Source: JASHPR01 sp963778075
GTDB lineage: Bacteria; Actinomycetota; Actinomycetes; Streptosporangiales; Streptosporangiaceae
Assembly: GCA_963778075.1 (NCBI GenBank)
Contig: CAVZTJ010000012.1
Coordinates: 310,001-374,000, forward strand
Direction of reading: 5' to 3'
DNA length: 64,000 nucleotides
The notes beneath the pieces were generated by a model, which was given only the letters and a program-made list of their open reading frames with translations, ran no database searches and was not told the origin of the DNA. Below, in pieces: positions 16,087 to 26,195 of this stretch. Every line of letters starts with the position of its first letter. The first letter of the stretch is position 1. A program made the position numbers and the translations under genes.

Positions 16087-17664
16087 ATGGCCTCGGTGAG
16101 GAGGCCGCTGCTGGACCGCTGGCGTCACCCGCGGGCCGGAGCGCAGCCCGCGGGGCCGTCCGTCGCCCATCCGGTGACGATCAGGGTTGACGCCGAGTCG
16201 CCCGGGCCGGTGGTGCCGGACGATTTCGCCGGGCTGGGCTTCGAACGGGGACCACTCAATCCAGGCAATGCCGGCGTGGCAGGCTATCTGTTCCGCCCGG
16301 AAAACGACTCGCTCGTCACGCTTTTCCGCAATCTTGGCCTGCGTAACCTGCGGCTGGGCGGGGGGTCGGTGGACAACATGTTCCCGGCCGGCGCAGACGG
16401 CGACTTCACCGGGATCGACAACCTGTTTGGCTTTGCCCGCGTGGCCGGGCTGAAGGTCATCTACACACTTCGCATGCTCAATCGCAGCATAAAGCCAGTC
16501 CGTGACCTGGAAACGGTCGATGCCCAGGTCGCCGGGCACATCTGGAGTAACTACCGCGACAATGTGGCCAGCTTCGCCATCGGTAACGAGCCAGACTGGC
16601 ACGACTTTCATTCGTACGCCGGTCGTCCAGCCGACCCTGCTATCTACGAGGAGATCTCCGGGGTACCTGGCAGCGCATACTCGTCCTACCGGGCTCGCTG
16701 GCAGATGCTGGCCGCCGCGGTCGCCGAGGCGGCGCCCGGTGCGCCGCTGTCCGCGCCGGACACTGGGGCTTACGGCCCGCTGACATGGACCCCAAATCCC
16801 GAGGCTGGCGTGTCGTGGACGCAGCGGTTTGCCGCTGATGAGCTCGACTCAGGCCGGATGGCAGACTTCACCCAGCACCTCTACGTGGGCGGGGATCCGG
16901 GGAAGACGACCGCCGCGCAGGCGATCAGCAACATGCTGTCGCCGGAATGGGTGAACGGCACCGCGCCGGGAACTCAGCCAGCCCACACGACTTACACCCC
17001 ATATCCCTGGTTCTTTACCACTCACCTCGGGGCTGTCGCCGCCGCTGGCCAGCGCTACCGGCTCACCGAGTCGAATGACTACCTCGGCGGCATCCCGGGC
17101 GCGAGCAACGCGTTTGCGTCGGCGCTGTGGGCTCTGGACTACCTGCACTGGTGGGCTGCCCACGGAGCGGCGGGCGTGAATTTCCACAACAAACAGTGGC
17201 TGTACACCGACACCATCGTGCCGGATCCCGCTACCGGCGGCGCGCGCTACAAGGCCACGCCGAAGGGATACGGCATCAAGGCGTTCACTCTGGCCTCGGC
17301 GGGTCAGGTCAAGCCGGTCACGGTCGATAACGCGGACGGCGTCAACCTGACCGCCTACTGTGTCGGCGCGGCCAGCGAGGACTACGTCACGATCATCAAC
17401 AAGACTCACGGGCCGTGGGCCGCGGCCGCGGACGTCACCATCGCCCCGCCGGGCCCGGGGCGGCCAAGCGCACAGCTCATGACGCTCGCCAGCGAACCAC
17501 CCGGCGACGCCACACAGGACAGCGCCACACTCGGCGGCGCCGCGATCACTGGCGACACACCCTGGAACGGGAGGTGGGATGACTTGCCCGAACCGCAAGG
17601 GGGAATCGCCCTGACCGTCAAGCCCACGAGCGCCGCCATCGTCAGGATCCGCTACCAGCGCTGA
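16087..17664 (+). CDS. GH79-like glycoside hydrolase (clan GH-A)
   Basis: 525 residues from ATG 16087. It has the clan A acid/base motif FAIGNEPDWHDF (Glu about 168) and a candidate nucleophile Glu in YRLTESNDY (about 328), with the strand LRLGGGSVDN near residue 95 and a C-terminal beta domain. This matches GH79 (beta-glucuronidase/heparanase-like) enzymes. No clear signal peptide is visible, either here or in the longer frame that starts at 15892; that extra part overlaps the SnoaL-like gene and looks non-coding. Substrate unknown, most likely a uronic-acid-containing glycan. Confidence 0.8.
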   Translation: MASVRRPLLDRWRHPRAGAQPAGPSVAHPVTIRVDAESPGPVVPDDFAGLGFERGPLNPGNAGVAGYLFRPENDSLVTLFRNLGLRNLRLGGGSVDNMFPAGADGDFTGIDNLFGFARVAGLKVIYTLRMLNRSIKPVRDLETVDAQVAGHIWSNYRDNVASFAIGNEPDWHDFHSYAGRPADPAIYEEISGVPGSAYSSYRARWQMLAAAVAEAAPGAPLSAPDTGAYGPLTWTPNPEAGVSWTQRFAADELDSGRMADFTQHLYVGGDPGKTTAAQAISNMLSPEWVNGTAPGTQPAHTTYTPYPWFFTTHLGAVAAAGQRYRLTESNDYLGGIPGASNAFASALWALDYLHWWAAHGAAGVNFHNKQWLYTDTIVPDPATGGARYKATPKGYGIKAFTLASAGQVKPVTVDNADGVNLTAYCVGAASEDYVTIINKTHGPWAAAADVTIAPPGPGRPSAQLMTLASEPPGDATQDSATLGGAAITGDTPWNGRWDDLPEPQGGIALTVKPTSAAIVRIRYQR

Positions 17665-17738
17665 TACTCCGCATTGTCGGCTAAGGCAGCGTGTTCGGCT
17701 AAGGTCCAGTCGGTCCGTCAGGCTCCTACGCTGGGCTG

Positions 17739-20477
17739 GTGGAGACGCTCACCTTCCTCTTCACCGACATCGAGGGCTCGACCGTGCTGCTTGGGCGCGT
17801 CGGGCAGGAGGCCTACGCGCAGATTCTGGCGGAGCATCATGCGCTGATCCGGTCTGCCCTGGCGGCCCATGACGGCCGGGAGCTGAATACGCTCGGCGAC
17901 GGCTTCTTCGCTGCCTTCCCATCCCCGCGGCAATGCGCGGCAGCCGTGCTCGCGATGCAGCAAGCTCTCGAGACTCACGCCTGGCCAGGCGGGGAGCGTG
18001 TGCGGGTGCGGATGGGCGTTCACACCGGCGAAGGGGCGCAGACGGCCGCCACCGGCATGCTCGGGCTGGACGTTCACCGGGCGGCCCGGATCGCTGCGGT
18101 CGCTTATGGCGGCCAGATTGTGCTGTCCGAGGCCGCGGCGGTGCTGGTTCGCGATGGGCTGGCCGACGGCGCCGCGCTCACCGACCTCGGCGCGCACCGG
18201 CTGAAGGATCTTGGCCGCCCTGAGGAACTCTTCCAGCTCAGCACTCCGGGATTGCAGGCCAGCTTCCCCCCGTTGCGTTCGCTCGGCAATCCGGTGCTGC
18301 AGAACAACCTGCCGGTCCAGCCGGCCAAGTTCGTCGGCCGGAGCCGTGAACTCGCCGAGGTCAGGGCGCTGATCGAGGCATCGCCGCTGGTGACGCTGAC
18401 CGGCGCCGGCGGATGCGGCAAGACGAGGCTGAGCCTGCAGGTGGCTGCCGAGCTGCTGGACGGGATCGGCGACGGAGTCTGGCTCGCGGAACTGGCCGCG
18501 GTGACCGACGAGGAGGCTGTCGCGCCGGTCATCGCCGCGGCGCTCGGCGTACCCGTGCAACCAGGCCACCCGGCTATGGACACCCTGCTCGACGCGCTCG
18601 TCCCGCAGGACGTCCTGATTGTGGTGGACAACTGCGAGCACCTGATCGGCGCGTGCGCCAAGATCGCCGACGCCATCCTGCGCCGATGCCCGCGGGTGCA
18701 TCTGCTGGCGACGAGCCGCGAGCCGCTCGGTATCGCCGGGGAGATCATCTACCGGGTGCCATCGTTGTCGCTGCCGGGATCGGACGACTCCGAGCCCGGG
18801 GCCGCGGAGGCCTCGGAGGCCGTTGCGCTGTTCGTGGACCGGGCGGCCGAGCAGGGCGTCGCCATCCCGGTCGATGCGCACACCGCGCCACTGCTGGTTT
18901 CGATCTGCCGGCGGTTGGACGGCATGCCGCTCGCGATCGAACTTGCCGCAGCCCGGCTGCGCTCGCTGTCGCTCAGCGAACTGTGCGATCGCCTCGATCA
19001 GCGCTTCCGGCTGCTGACCGGAGGAAGTCGCGCCGCTCTCGAGCGGCAGCAGACCTTGCGTGCGACGGTCGACTGGTCATACTCGCTGCTCAGCGCCGCC
19101 GAGCAACAGCTCCTGCGGCGCCTGACGGTGTTCTTTGAGAGCTTCGACCTCGGTGCGGCCGAGGCGGTCTGCGGCCTCGGTGACATCGAGCCCCTCGAGG
19201 TCACCGACCTTCTCGGCTCGCTGGTGGACAAGAGCCTGGTGCAGGCGGAACAGGCTGGCGACGGCGTTCGCTACCGGCTGCTGGAGACGATCAGGCAGTT
19301 CGCCGCCGAGCGGCTCCTCGAGACCGGAAGCGACGAGGCCGCCGCCGTCGCAGAAGCACACTGTGACCACTTCCTGTCCATCGCGGAGACCGCGGGGACG
19401 CACATCAACGGCCCCGACCAGCCGAAGTGGCTGGCGCGGCTGGATGCAGACGAGGCAAACCTATGGCGGGCGGCGGAGCACGCAGCAGCAGACCCGGCCG
19501 GCACCGCTCGTACGCTGCGGTTCGCCATCGCACTGCGCCGTTACTGGATAGCACGTGTGGTGGACGGGCGCGCCTTTGCCCTGCTCGCGCCGGTGCTCGA
19601 ACGGCCCGACGCCCGAGCGGACCGGGCCCAGTACGTGGCCGCGTCGGTGGCCGCGATGGCGGCAGCGCGCACAATAGACCTGCCGCTGGCTCGAGAGTTC
19701 GGCGCTCGCGCTGTCGGTCTCGCCAGGGAACTTGGCGATGATCGGCTGCTCATCGAGACGCTGTGGCTCTCGGCGAACTTCTGTTACTTCGCCGGCGATC
19801 CCGAGCTCGGGGTGACGATAGGCGCGGAGGCGGTCGAGCGCTCCCGGCGGCTCGGCGACGATGTGCTGCTCGGCTTCAGTCTGATGGCGTACTCGCTCTG
19901 CGTCGACGCCATCGACCCGGCCGGGTCCGAGGAGCTATTCGCCGAAGCGGTCGCGTGCACCGAGCGCTCGGGCGATTTGATCACCAGGTACGTGCTGCAC
20001 AACAACGCCGCCGTCCATGCCCTGCGGGCCGGTGATCATTCCGCGGCCAGACGCCATCTCGAACGGGCAGCAGCCATCATGCCTGTGATCCGCGAGCAGA
20101 GCCATCATGTGCAGGTCAACCTCGGCTGGGTGGCACGCCTGGAGAACGACCCGGCCGACGCCGTGTCCCGATTCAGGGCAGGCCTCTGGCAGAGCCGCCG
20201 GACGGGGGAACGCATGGGCCTGGCCTACGCCAGCCTCGGTCTTGCCTGCGCCGCCGCCGACCTGGATGACTGGCGGCGAGCGGCCGAACTCCACGGCGTG
20301 GCACAGTCGTTTCTCGACCGGATGACAGAGCCGTGGCAGGACCTCGAGGATGGCTACCGCCGCGACAGCATGGCCAGGGCGCGCGCTGCCCTGGGTGGCG
20401 ACGAGTTCGACCGGGCCTACTCTCGTGGCTCCGGACTGAGCTTCGACGACGCCTTCTCCCTGGCCATGACCGACTAA
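17739..20477 (+). CDS. Class III cyclase / STAND ATPase / TPR regulator
   Basis: 912 residues from a GTG. Residues 1-170 form a class III nucleotide cyclase domain: TFLFTDIEGST and LNTLGDGFFAAF provide the two metal-binding Asp, and MGVHTGE is present. Residues about 195-480 form an NB-ARC-like STAND ATPase (P-loop GAGGCGKTRL, Walker B VLIVVDNCEHL, MPLAIELAAARL). The rest is helical TPR-like repeat. This architecture is common in actinobacteria as a predicted signal-dependent regulator. No LuxR or SARP DNA-binding domain is present, so the output is likely cyclic nucleotide or protein contacts. Confidence 0.85.
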   Translation: METLTFLFTDIEGSTVLLGRVGQEAYAQILAEHHALIRSALAAHDGRELNTLGDGFFAAFPSPRQCAAAVLAMQQALETHAWPGGERVRVRMGVHTGEGAQTAATGMLGLDVHRAARIAAVAYGGQIVLSEAAAVLVRDGLADGAALTDLGAHRLKDLGRPEELFQLSTPGLQASFPPLRSLGNPVLQNNLPVQPAKFVGRSRELAEVRALIEASPLVTLTGAGGCGKTRLSLQVAAELLDGIGDGVWLAELAAVTDEEAVAPVIAAALGVPVQPGHPAMDTLLDALVPQDVLIVVDNCEHLIGACAKIADAILRRCPRVHLLATSREPLGIAGEIIYRVPSLSLPGSDDSEPGAAEASEAVALFVDRAAEQGVAIPVDAHTAPLLVSICRRLDGMPLAIELAAARLRSLSLSELCDRLDQRFRLLTGGSRAALERQQTLRATVDWSYSLLSAAEQQLLRRLTVFFESFDLGAAEAVCGLGDIEPLEVTDLLGSLVDKSLVQAEQAGDGVRYRLLETIRQFAAERLLETGSDEAAAVAEAHCDHFLSIAETAGTHINGPDQPKWLARLDADEANLWRAAEHAAADPAGTARTLRFAIALRRYWIARVVDGRAFALLAPVLERPDARADRAQYVAASVAAMAAARTIDLPLAREFGARAVGLARELGDDRLLIETLWLSANFCYFAGDPELGVTIGAEAVERSRRLGDDVLLGFSLMAYSLCVDAIDPAGSEELFAEAVACTERSGDLITRYVLHNNAAVHALRAGDHSAARRHLERAAAIMPVIREQSHHVQVNLGWVARLENDPADAVSRFRAGLWQSRRTGERMGLAYASLGLACAAADLDDWRRAAELHGVAQSFLDRMTEPWQDLEDGYRRDSMARARAALGGDEFDRAYSRGSGLSFDDAFSLAMTD

Positions 20478-20480
20478 CTC

Positions 20481-20668
20481 ATGGAGGGATGGCCGGTGCT
20501 CGGCAAGCTGCAGTGCGTGGTCCTTGACTGTCCTGATGTGCTGGAGCTCGCGCAGTTCTATCAGGCGCTTCTTGGCGGTGTGGTCAATCAGCCTGATCCG
20601 CGGTGGACGGTCGACAGCGCCTTCTCTACCCTGCACACCGACTCTGGCCTGGTGCTGGCGTTCCAGGG
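20481..20668 (+). pseudogene. VOC/glyoxalase-like protein, 5' stub
   Basis: The first 60 or so residues (LGKLQCVVLDCPDVLELAQFYQALLGG, then FSTLHTDSGLVLAFQ) are the N-terminal half of a VOC-fold protein. Similarity stops after LVLAFQ, where the DNA switches, one frame over, to the CHAT segment. Only half of the paired beta-alpha-beta modules needed for metal binding remain. It begins 4 bases after the cyclase/STAND stop. Confidence 0.75.
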
Positions 20669-21030
20669 CCTTGGTGCTCGCTGGCCTTGCCGACGCGGGC
20701 ATAGCGCATTTCGCCTGCCATGCTGCCAGCATCCCCGCCGAGCCCTCGCGCAGCATGCTCATCCTGCATGACCATCAGGTGAACCCGCTGACTGTCGCCA
20801 GTCTTGCCCCGGTCCGGCTCACCCACGCTCAGCTAGCCTTTTTGTCGGCTTGCCAGACCTCACGCAATATGTCGACCGAGCTAAGTGACGAATCCATCCA
20901 CCTCACCTCGGCCCTTCAGCTGGTCGGCTATCCACACGTGATAGGCACCCTGTGGGAGATCTACGACTTTTTCGCCGCCGATATCGCCGAGGCCTTCTAT
21001 GACCGGCTACGAACCGGACCTCGTGTTTCG
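20668..21030 (+). pseudogene. CHAT protease C-terminal half, detached and inverted
   Basis: Frame: ALVLAGLADAGIAHFACHA through AQLAFLSACQTSRN to HVIGTLWEIYDFFAADIAEAFYDRLRTG. The catalytic His (FACHA) and Cys (SACQT) of the CHAT caspase-like fold are both present. There is no N-terminal half in this frame; instead the TPR plus CHAT N-terminal part is encoded on the opposite strand, converging on about 21030. The open frame continues to 21177 but residues after about 21020 read through the antisense of the other half. Reads as a rearranged, inactive gene. Confidence 0.75.
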
Positions 21031-22434
21031 CCACCGGTTCCGCCGCCGAGGCGCCAGATCAAGGATCGGCCCCATCACGGCGGGCCAGGCCCAATCGCAG
21101 AGGTCAGTGAGCGCCTGGCGAAACGGCCCGACGTCTGTCTCCCGCTCGGCATAGGCCGCGGCGTAGCTCCGGACTAGGTCGTCGGCGTCGCCGCGCAGCC
21201 AGGGGAGCTGGATCTCCTCCGGCCGGGCGGCATCAGCAAGATTCGCCGCGCGCACGATCACAGCGCATCCCGGTTGGTCGCCTGCTGCACCGAGCAGGTA
21301 CACGATTGCGTCCGCACCGGTCTCACCCAGGGCAGCAGCGAGTTCCGCGGGCGAAGGCGGCACGAGCAGGCGTTGCTCCACCGCCGAGCCGGCCAGCGCA
21401 GCGAAAACCCGGGCCCGCAGTGCATGGCGAGCGCCCTTCTCAGGTTTATGACCGCCCCGTCCAGTGCGCCGGGGTCGCCGCGCACGCCATCGACGACGCC
21501 GAGCAGCCCCCGGTTGCCGACGATGATCATGTCGACGTCGGCCATAAGCGACCTGACCTCGTCACGGGTCGGCCCGGCCAGGGAATCCGCCATGTCCAGG
21601 TAGAACCGCGCCGCATCCACGTCCTCGGCCTGGCGGAGGACGAGGAACCGCATAAGCAGCGCTCCGGCCAGGTTCAGGCCGACCGCGACCCGGTAGGGGT
21701 GTCCTGCCGGGCTCACCTCATAAGACGCTGTCAGCTGGGTGATCCCGTTGTTTAGATCGTCCCTGCTCGCGGTGAACGAGGTCCGCTGGATCAGCAGGGT
21801 GCCGAGGGTCATCGCCGCGCGGCCACGGTCCGGGTCAGTCCGGCCCGAAACTCTGGTCAGCAAGTCGATGGCTTGATCGAGGTGCTTGACGTCCATGTCC
21901 AGGTTGGCAACGATGCTCATCGCTGAGATCAGCGTCTGAGTTATCTCAGCCCAACCGGGATCTCCGGTAAGCACCTCGGCTGCTGCCTGCAGCAGCCACG
22001 GGACCGCGGTCGCCAGGTCGGCGGAGGTGCCGGTAGCTTGCCCGCGCGCGACCAGGAAGTTGCCCAGCGTGACGATGACCGTCAGGTGCAGCGACGGGTC
22101 ATCGGCGAGCAGGGGTTCAACTTCGCCTAGGACGTCGATGGCGCGGCTCGCGGCGGCCACATTGAACACGGTGCCGGGACGGAGGAACTGCTCATGCGTC
22201 CCTACGGCCAAATACAGGCCGATGAACTCGCGGTCCTCATCGTCGGCGGTGAGGGCTGACCAAGCCCGCTCCGCATATGAAGTCATCTGGTCCACCCGGT
22301 CATAGCTGGAGGCATCGCCATCGAGCCATTGCCAGCAGGCGTGGGCGAGGCTCGAGAGCAGCAGCGCCCGGTCCGGATCGTCTGGCGGGCTCGCGGCCAG
22401 CTCTGCCTCCATATGCCCGATCGCAGCGTCCAGA
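21030..22434 (-). pseudogene. TPR-CHAT protein, N-terminal part with frameshift
   Basis: Helical repeats of TPR type (for example DPDRALLLSSLAHACWQWL, LDQAIDLLTRVSG) run from about 22430 to 21425, followed after a one-base shift near 21420 by a typical CHAT N-terminal region (EQRLLVPPSPAELAAALGETGADAIVYLLGAAG ... WAWPAVMGPILDLAP). Inserting one base after ALAM restores ALRARVFAALAGSAVEQ. The 5' end is cut by the IS66 copy at 22435, and the catalytic half lies inverted next door. So the gene suffered an insertion, a frameshift and an inversion. Confidence 0.75.
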
Positions 22435-23891
22435 TCAGTGCGGCGGGTGCCGCTTGGCGGCTTTGGCGCCGCGTTCGGAGACGTTGTTCGTCCAGTCCAC
22501 GGCGAAGTCGCGGGTGAACGGGAACACCTGTTCCTTGTACTGCTGCAGCCAGCGGCCGAGCGCGTAGCCGGGGTGGTTGCCGGTGTCCCAGCCGCGGTGC
22601 CTGTTGTGGGTAACGCCGAAGGCCGCGGCCTCGTCGTAACGCCGACGAAGCTCCTCCAGCAGTTTCAGGTCCAGGGCGGTGCTGCCGCGGGCTCGGGCGT
22701 CTTGCACGGCGTGGTGTGCCTCGCGCAGGATGGTGATGATGTCGCCGGCCCAGGACTGCAGCCCGCTGGGACCCAGTTTGGTGACGGCCCGGCATCTCGG
22801 GATGATGTGCTGGCAGCATTGCTGGATGCCCGCCAGCCGGGACAGCAGGTGCTGGTAGCCGGTGTAGCCGTCGGTCATCAGCAGCCCGCTGAACGCTGCT
22901 GGGATGCCCGCGCCAACATCGGCCTTGCGGCGCGAGCCCAGCGCCTGCAGCCAGGTCAGCAGCCCGTCTGGGGTGCGGATGATCAGCACGTGCGGCGTGC
23001 CCGCGCTCGCGGTGTTCTTGTGCTCATCCGAGTCATGCTCGCCAGCTTCCTCTGGGGCGGCGGGCGGCGGGGGTGTCTTGTCCAGCACGTTCACCGGGGT
23101 CTCGTCAGCGGCCAGCGCGTCCCGGCCAGCGCGGCGAGCATCACCGCGTCGAATCCGGCCTTCCCAAGCTGCGCGGCAAGCCGGGTGCTGGCCTTATCCA
23201 CCCAGCCCGGCGAGACCGGCACGTCCAGTAGCATGCCCATGACCTGCGCGGCCCGCTCGGGCGGCACGTTCCCGTAGGCGGTCAGCATGACCGCGGCGGC
23301 GTTCAGCACCGGCCCGTAGGACACCGACCCGGCATGCGCGCCCGGCGGCGGCCCCGCGAACGTGACCGCTCGGCAGCACGGGCACTCCAGCCCCGGCAGC
23401 AGCCACTCGGTCACGTTCCGGACCACCTCGACGTCAATGACCTGCGCCCAGCGCGAGCCTGCGATCGCCGCGCCGGCCAGCGACGCCTTGCACCGGCGGC
23501 ACTCCGCAGGCGGCTCCGCTGGCTTCGTCTCGTCCGGGTCCGGGTCCCGGGACGGCCCCATCCCCGGATGCCCGGGCTGCCCGCCCGGCTTGCGGTCCTT
23601 GCGCCGGTCCCGTTCCGATTCCTGCCGCTGGCGCTGCCGCGCCTTGCGCCGCTCGCGTGCCCCGATACTCTCCTTCGACGCCGGCGTCCCGGAGTCGGTA
23701 CTGTCCTGATCCAGCCGCCGTTCCAGCTCCGCGACCCGAAGTTCCAGCCGCCGCCGCAGCTCCCGCTCCGCGTCCAGCCCCGACCGCAGCACCCCGATCT
23801 CGGTGTCCTTCGCCTCGATCACGGCCCGCAGCCGGGCCAGCAGCTCACGCTGCTCCCCGCCCCCGGCTGGCAGATCAGGCACATCAGGCAC
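22435..23891 (-). pseudogene. IS66-family transposase, frameshifted and 3'-truncated
   Basis: Two frames join into one IS66 TnpC-like transposase. The first (23891 to about 23128) has the leucine-zipper-like N-terminus, the Lys/Arg-rich linker, the zinc-finger segment CRRCKASLAG...CPCCRAVTF and AAQVMGMLLDVPVSPGWV. The second carries ADETPVNVLDKTPP (first Asp), LMTDGYTGYQHL (second Asp) and NNVSERGAK (Glu). A single missing base near 23128 separates them. The protein stops at KRHPPH, before the usual 60-residue C-terminal tail, where the TPR-CHAT gene begins. No terminal repeats were identified. Confidence 0.85.
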
Positions 23892-24080
23892 AAGCCACGA
23901 TCATGCTCAACCTCAACTACAAGTTCAAGCACTCGCCACGACATACCGCCCCAGCCTCACGCCCGCGATCACCCTGCGAATGGACACGAAGATTCTGCCG
24001 AACGCGGGTGTCGAATTCTCGGTGGCCGTTCGTGGACATGGCGAGCGGCGCAGATGGCGCCGTCGCGAAAGGAGCCGATC

Positions 24081-24497
24081 GTGTCCACCGTTACCGCCTC
24101 TCCCGGCACCACCGTCACCCGGCACCGGCTGACCAGGACGCTGCCGCGGGCCACCGCCTCCGCCGGTGCGCTGGCCGCCGCGGCCACCACTGCTGGCGCG
24201 GCTGTCCTGCGGGCTGCCGGGATCCCGCTGGCTGTGCATGGCAAGATTCCGCTAGCGGCCTTCGCCCAGCTCACTTTCCTCGCGGCGGTGGGCGGCGGGG
24301 TGCTCATGGCCGTGCTGATCCGGCGCAGCTCCGCCCCTCGTCAGCGGTTCATCCGGATCACTGCCGCGCTCACCGCGCTCTCCTGTGCCGCCCCTGCGGC
24401 GTTCGCGGACACAACCGCGAGCAAAATCACCCTTGTCGCTCTGCACCTTCTTGCCGCGGGGATCATTGTTCCCGTGCTCGCACGACACGCTGACTGA
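24081..24497 (+). CDS. Small four-helix membrane protein (DUF6069-like)
   Basis: 138 residues, GTG start with AAAGGAG at 7-8 bp. After a polar N-terminus there are about four hydrophobic segments (ASAGALAAAATTAGAAVL; FAQLTFLAAVGGGVLMAVLI; ITAALTALSCAAPAAF; ITLVALHLLAAGIIVPVLA), the pattern of DUF6069 membrane proteins that often neighbour ECF sigma factors in actinobacteria. It is followed by the YciI and sigma genes in the same direction and may belong to their operon. Confidence 0.7.
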   Translation: MSTVTASPGTTVTRHRLTRTLPRATASAGALAAAATTAGAAVLRAAGIPLAVHGKIPLAAFAQLTFLAAVGGGVLMAVLIRRSSAPRQRFIRITAALTALSCAAPAAFADTTASKITLVALHLLAAGIIVPVLARHAD

Positions 24498-24536
24498 CCC
24501 ACCCGACCCGATCCGATACAACGAGGAGCAGCCACG

Positions 24537-24884
24537 ATGCCGCAATACCTGATATCCGTCTGGCACGACGACACCTACGAGACCGACCTCTCTACGCCTG
24601 ACGCGCAGCGCCGTGTCGCCCAGGTGGGAGCGTTCAACGAGGAACTCATGAAGGCAGGCGCCTGGGTGTTCGCCGCCGGCCTGCATCCCGCGTCATCGGC
24701 CACGGTCGTGCGGTCCTCTGGAGGAGAGGTGTCGATGACCGACGGTCCGTATGCCGAAACCAAGGAGCAAATGGGTGGCTTCTGGATCATCGAAACGTCC
24801 GACCTCGACGCCGCCCTGGAATGGGGCGGCAAAGCGGCCGCGGCCAGCGGGGAAACTATCGAAGTTCGCCCCGCCCAAGGATGA
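24537..24884 (+). CDS. YciI/DGPF-domain protein
   Basis: 115 residues containing the DGPF-type signature MTDGPYAETKEQMGGFWIIE and the ferredoxin-like YciI layout, with EVRPAQG at the C-terminus, where the family has EVRP. Such proteins accompany ECF42-type sigma factors. The stop overlaps the start of the sigma factor gene (ATGA), so the two are translationally coupled. Clear GAGGAG ribosome site about 10 bp before the ATG. Confidence 0.9.
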   Translation: MPQYLISVWHDDTYETDLSTPDAQRRVAQVGAFNEELMKAGAWVFAAGLHPASSATVVRSSGGEVSMTDGPYAETKEQMGGFWIIETSDLDAALEWGGKAAAASGETIEVRPAQG

Positions 24885-26125
24885 CCGGCCCGCTCAATGA
24901 GATCTTCAGGCGCGAAGCCGGCCGCTGCACCGCCACCTTGATCCGGATCCTCGGCGATATCGATCTCGCCGAGGACGCGGTGGCGGAGGCCTTCGCCACC
25001 GCTGCCGAACAGTGGCCTAAGACGGGGACACCGCCCAACCCGGGTGGCTGGATCACCACGACCGCCCGCAACCGCGCCATCGACTGGCTGCGACGCGAAT
25101 CAACCCGCGGCGAGCGGCATCTCGCTGCCCACCGGCTACGGATCGACAGCATGGAACCGGACCACAATCCCGAACTCGACAGGCTCGACGATTTCGTCGA
25201 TATCGTCGCCGACGACCAGCTGCGGCTCATGTTCCTCTGCGCTCACCCCGCCCTGGCCGCTGACGCCCAGGTCGGGCTCATCCTGCGGCTCCTCGCCGGT
25301 CTGTCGACAGGCGAGATCGCCACGGCGTTCCTGGTACCTGAGGCGACGATGGCACAACGGATCGTACGGGCCAAGCGCAAACTTCACGACAACCACGCCT
25401 CTTACCGCGTGCCGGGTGCCGGGGAGCTCCCGGCCCGGCTGCACGCCGTCCTCGCGGCGATCTACCTCATCTTCACCGAAGGTCACACCGCCACCTCAGG
25501 GCAGACGCTGACGAGAACCGGCCTGTCGACCGAAGCCATCCGGCTCGGACGGACCCTCGTCGAGCTGATGCCCGACGAACCCGAAGCCATCGGACTACTC
25601 GCCTTGATGCTGCTCTCCGAGTCCCGCCGTGCCGCTCGCGTCGCCGCCGACGGGACGATGGTTCGTCTCACCGACCAGGACCGCACCCGATGGGACCGGA
25701 CGCTCATCAGTGAAGGCCACGAGCTAGTGCGCGCGTGCCTGCGCCGCAACCAGCCCGGCCCGTTCCAGATCCAAGCGGCCGTAGCCGCAGTCCACGCCGC
25801 CGCGCCCGCCGCCAAATCCACCGACTGGCCGCAGATCGTGGCCCTCTACGATCAGCTCTGCGCTCTGCGTCCCAGCCCCGTCGCCGCCCTGAACCGGTCA
25901 GTGGCTATCGCCGAACTCCACGGGCCAGCCGAGGGGCTCGACGCTCTCGCCCAGATCGACCCAGCCTCGCTCGAGAACTACCAGCCATACCACGCCGCCC
26001 GCGCCGACCTGCTCGCGCGTACCGGCCGCCGCGACGAGGCGGTAGCCGCCTACGACCGGGCCATCGAACTCACCACAAACACAATCGAACGCGACTTCCT
26101 TGCCCGGCAGCGCGCCGCCCTCTGA
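24881..26125 (+). CDS. ECF42-type RNA polymerase sigma factor
   Basis: 414 residues. Region 2 (FRREAGRCTATLIRILGDIDLAEDAVAEAFATAAEQWP and PNPGGWITTTARNRAIDWLRRE) and region 4 (LRLLAGLSTGEIATAFLVPEATMAQRIVRAKRKL) are followed by a long C-terminal extension with TPR-like helices (YQPYHAARADLLARTGRRDEAVAAYDRAIELT). This extension plus a coupled DGPF gene upstream is characteristic of ECF42. There is no membrane anti-sigma gene beside it; in ECF42 the C-terminal extension is thought to do the regulation. Confidence 0.9.
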   Translation: MTGPLNEIFRREAGRCTATLIRILGDIDLAEDAVAEAFATAAEQWPKTGTPPNPGGWITTTARNRAIDWLRRESTRGERHLAAHRLRIDSMEPDHNPELDRLDDFVDIVADDQLRLMFLCAHPALAADAQVGLILRLLAGLSTGEIATAFLVPEATMAQRIVRAKRKLHDNHASYRVPGAGELPARLHAVLAAIYLIFTEGHTATSGQTLTRTGLSTEAIRLGRTLVELMPDEPEAIGLLALMLLSESRRAARVAADGTMVRLTDQDRTRWDRTLISEGHELVRACLRRNQPGPFQIQAAVAAVHAAAPAAKSTDWPQIVALYDQLCALRPSPVAALNRSVAIAELHGPAEGLDALAQIDPASLENYQPYHAARADLLARTGRRDEAVAAYDRAIELTTNTIERDFLARQRAAL

Positions 26126-26195
26126 ACGGACGACCACTCCGGAACACCGGAACCCCCGTGAATGGACACCAGCTCAGGGGATTCTAAGGAGTGAT

